Below are positions 63,403 through 64,000 of a stretch of 64,000 bases of DNA, piece by piece. The notes under the pieces are model-generated. The model saw nothing but the letters and a program-made list of their open reading frames with translations, did no database searches and was not told where the DNA came from. The stretch is taken from assembly GCA_965218045.1 (NCBI GenBank), contig CBDCJX010000009.1, forward strand, positions 372,001-436,000, written 5' to 3'. Source of the stretch: CAVRCA01 sp965218045 (GTDB lineage: Bacteria > Pseudomonadota > Alphaproteobacteria > Acetobacterales > Acetobacteraceae). Both the position numbers and the translations under genes were made by a program. How positions within the stretch are numbered: the first letter of the stretch is position 1; the number at the start of each line of letters is the position of its first letter.

Positions 63403-64000
63403 TTATTGCGCGGGGCGCGCGCCAGGGGGATGCAGGAGCGCGTAGTCGCCGGCGGGCGATGGCCGGCCCGCATTGGCCGCGGCGAGGTCGCGCATCAGCC
63501 GATCGGCGATGGCGATGCGGTAATGCGCTGAATCCCAATAGTTGCTGTCATCGTCGGTGATCGGGCTCGGGATCATGAAGTCGACCACCACCGTGTCGGG
63601 CCGGGCGCCAGCCAACGCGGTGACCCGCTGCTTGCACTCGTCCCAATCGTTGCGCACGCCGCCCGATTCCGGCCGCAGCACGTGGTTCAGTGGCGCGAAG
63701 AACAGGATGACACGAGTCTTCGACGGGATGCGCTCGAGGTCTTCGCGCAGCAGCAGATCGAGTGCCGGGAACGGCAGCGCGCTGGAGTCGTGCGGCGGCA
63801 GATGCGGCAGCGCCGCCGCCGCGAGACGCAGGTGCAGCGCGACGCGGGCCGGGTCGTACAGGCGGTCATCCGGCACGAAGCTGGTGTAGCCGTCGCTGCC
63901 GTAGACCGGCGGCTTCCACCCGAGCAAGGTCGCGAACTGGATGCCGGCCTGCTGCACCGTGTAGAGGTTAAGCATCTCGCGATACCCGAGCCAGCGATCG
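63403..64000 (-). CDS. SGNH-like hypothetical protein, C-terminal part (5' end outside window)
   Basis: The frame runs off the right edge; at least 199 residues are present. FFAPLNHVL, TVVVDFMIPSPITDDDSNYWDSAHYRIAIADRL holds an Asp-x-x-His pair as in the C-terminal block of SGNH/AlgX-like proteins; only part is quoted because of length. Exact family and substrate are open. It converges on lpxK with four bases between. Confidence 0.6.
   Translation of the reverse strand, partial: DRWLGYREMLNLYTVQQAGIQFATLLGWKPPVYGSDGYTSFVPDDRLYDPARVALHLRLAAAALPHLPPHDSSALPFPALDLLLREDLERIPSKTRVILFFAPLNHVLRPESGGVRNDWDECKQRVTALAGARPDTVVVDFMIPSPITDDDSNYWDSAHYRIAIADRLMRDLAAANAGRPSPAGDYALLHPPGARPAQ

Overview
The window is very GC-rich DNA with dense, often overlapping genes. 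Kdo-transferase and LpxK genes show a Gram-negative cell. The mix of Hsp33, a PQQ-type sorbosone dehydrogenase, CoA-transferases, many peptide-type ABC transporters and a multicopy basic protein starting near YTLPPPIERF suggests an alphaproteobacterium, probably Rhodospirillales/Acetobacteraceae. The taxon is inferred from gene style, not from a marker gene.

Layout. 0-1.1 kb: the 3' end of an unknown gene, then copy A of a 783-bp repeat that carries one gene. 1.2-14.8 kb: ordinary chromosome with a lipoprotein, hslO, an MFS carrier, an MmgE/PrpD protein, an FMN monooxygenase, an EamA exporter, OsmC, a GMC oxidoreductase, selB, a two-subunit 3-oxoacid CoA-transferase, a GST and a 2OG-Fe(II) oxygenase.

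15.4-38.8 kb: a coherent accessory catabolic region. Module 1 is SBP-B-C-D-F peptide-type ABC transporter genes, a double-domain CaiB CoA-transferase and a 1134-aa single-chain biotin-dependent acyl-CoA carboxylase. Module 2 is a diverged, reordered version: B-C, a wrecked double-domain CaiB, SBP, D-F and a carboxyltransferase-only subunit. A convergent strand carries a thiolase and a frameshifted SDR, and a regulator made of two fused TetR units reads divergently from the thiolase. The gene set implies import of an organic acid or amide-like solute, CoA transfer, biotin-dependent carboxylation, and beta-oxidation-like dehydrogenation and thiolysis. The substrate is unknown. A short IS3-like OrfA relic lies just past the regulator.

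38.9-52.2 kb: core-like genes for DoxX, a nucleoside phosphorylase, a CDF cation exporter, TonB, a PduO-type cobalamin adenosyltransferase, a single-domain CaiB with a CitE-like lyase, a response regulator and a large hybrid histidine kinase, CsbD, MlaC, topoisomerase IB and a PQQ sugar dehydrogenase-like lipoprotein. 52.4-53.2 kb: copy B of the repeat, in the same orientation as copy A.

53.3-60.3 kb: a third peptide-type ABC transporter operon on the minus strand whose SBP gene lacks a signal peptide, facing a small AtzG-like protein and an AtzE/GatA-type amidase. 60.4-63.4 kb: a lipid A/Kdo operon (DUF374 acyltransferase, waaA, lpxK). The window ends inside a minus-strand gene of the SGNH-like type.
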